This document shows, piece after piece, positions 5,200 through 5,359 of a stretch of 5,359 nt of DNA. The DNA is taken from contig CABQZS010000185.1 in NCBI GenBank assembly GCA_902468695.1, positions 1 to 5,359 on the forward strand, written 5' to 3'. Source of the DNA: an uncultured Collinsella sp. GTDB taxonomy: Bacteria; Actinomycetota; Coriobacteriia; Coriobacteriales; Coriobacteriaceae. The translations under genes and the position numbers were made by a program. The first letter of the stretch is position 1, and each line of letters starts with the position of its first letter. The notes under the pieces are model-generated. The model worked only from the letters and a program-made list of their open reading frames with translations, did no database searches and was not told the origin of the DNA.

Positions 5200-5359
5200 A
5201 TGAAGGAAACCGAGAAGATCGAGATCATGCATTTCGACCAGGAGGGCTATCTCGAGGACGGTAAGGCACTCTACGAGACCGGCAAGAAGATGACCGCGCT
5301 CGCCGACAAGGTCGCCGACGAGGGCTACGACGCCGTGTTCCTGATGGGCGTCGGCGGCA
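5200..5359 (+). CDS. second SIS-family sugar isomerase/deglycase-like protein, N-terminal fragment
   Basis: ATG 5200 has a near-ideal AAAGGAG (5187-5193) at 6 bases. 53 codons are present before the window ends. The fragment contains FDQEGYLEDGKALYETGKKM (12-31), a helix LADKVADEGYD, and FLMGVGG (47-53). This is the usual opening of FrlB-like SIS proteins: a short lead, a helix, then a strand ending in a G-x-G-G loop that binds the sugar phosphate. The SIS motifs proper lie outside. It is 60 bp after the previous SIS gene, on the same strand, so the pair is likely one operon. All six lysines are AAG, all five aspartates GAC and most leucines CTC, a stronger bias than in the regulators, suggesting high expression. 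Assignment to the family is fairly sure, exact enzyme not; GlmS-like, AgaS-like or glucoselysine/fructoselysine-6-P deglycase are the choices. Confidence 0.7.
   Translation, partial: MKETEKIEIMHFDQEGYLEDGKALYETGKKMTALADKVADEGYDAVFLMGVGG

Overview
The window looks like chromosomal DNA from a GC-rich gut actinobacterium of the class Coriobacteriia, with Collinsella the best guess. This rests on the codon style (C/G third positions, AAG lysines), strong AGGAG-type ribosome binding sites, and a sugar-related locus with LacI, HutC-type GntR and SIS-domain proteins. No rRNA, tRNA, CRISPR array, transposase or phage gene was seen.

Layout. Positions 1-375 (minus strand) hold the N-terminal third of murB (peptidoglycan synthesis), cut by the window edge. 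A 183-bp divergent region (376-558) carries a perfect CG-centred palindrome and leads into a complete LacI-family repressor gene (559-1587, plus). The next gap (1588-1835) is dominated by a very long hairpin with 30-bp arms (1642-1714). After it comes a 162-residue protein of unknown function (1836-2324). Two GntR/HutC-type regulators (2363-3130 and 3115-3828) then follow, overlapping by 16 bp. A 195-bp control region (3829-4023) separates them from a complete double-SIS sugar-phosphate isomerase/deglycase-like gene (4024-5139). A second SIS-family gene (from 5200) follows and runs off the window.

How the parts may work together. The second half reads as a small catabolic locus: two UTRA-domain repressors that probably sense a phosphorylated amino sugar or Amadori compound, a control region with a site matching the HutC operator pattern GT-N-TA-N-AC (TGTATATACA, 3887-3896) over a possible -10 element, and two adjacent SIS enzymes. 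The first enzyme keeps the Lys, Glu, His and C-terminal Lys of the GlmS isomerase site, including the Glu-to-His spacing of 16. Fructoselysine- or glucoselysine-type deglycation is the most attractive hypothesis, but the substrate cannot be fixed from this sequence. The transporter and kinase genes that would settle it would lie beyond the right edge.

The most interesting non-coding signals are the 30-bp-arm hairpin, the HutC-type operator, a nearby repeated GGTATCAAA motif spaced 33 bp, and a GGAA-capped stem-loop just before the ribosome binding site of the last gene. I see a coherent regulated operon with two stacked regulators, but no clear evidence of a wholly new class of system.
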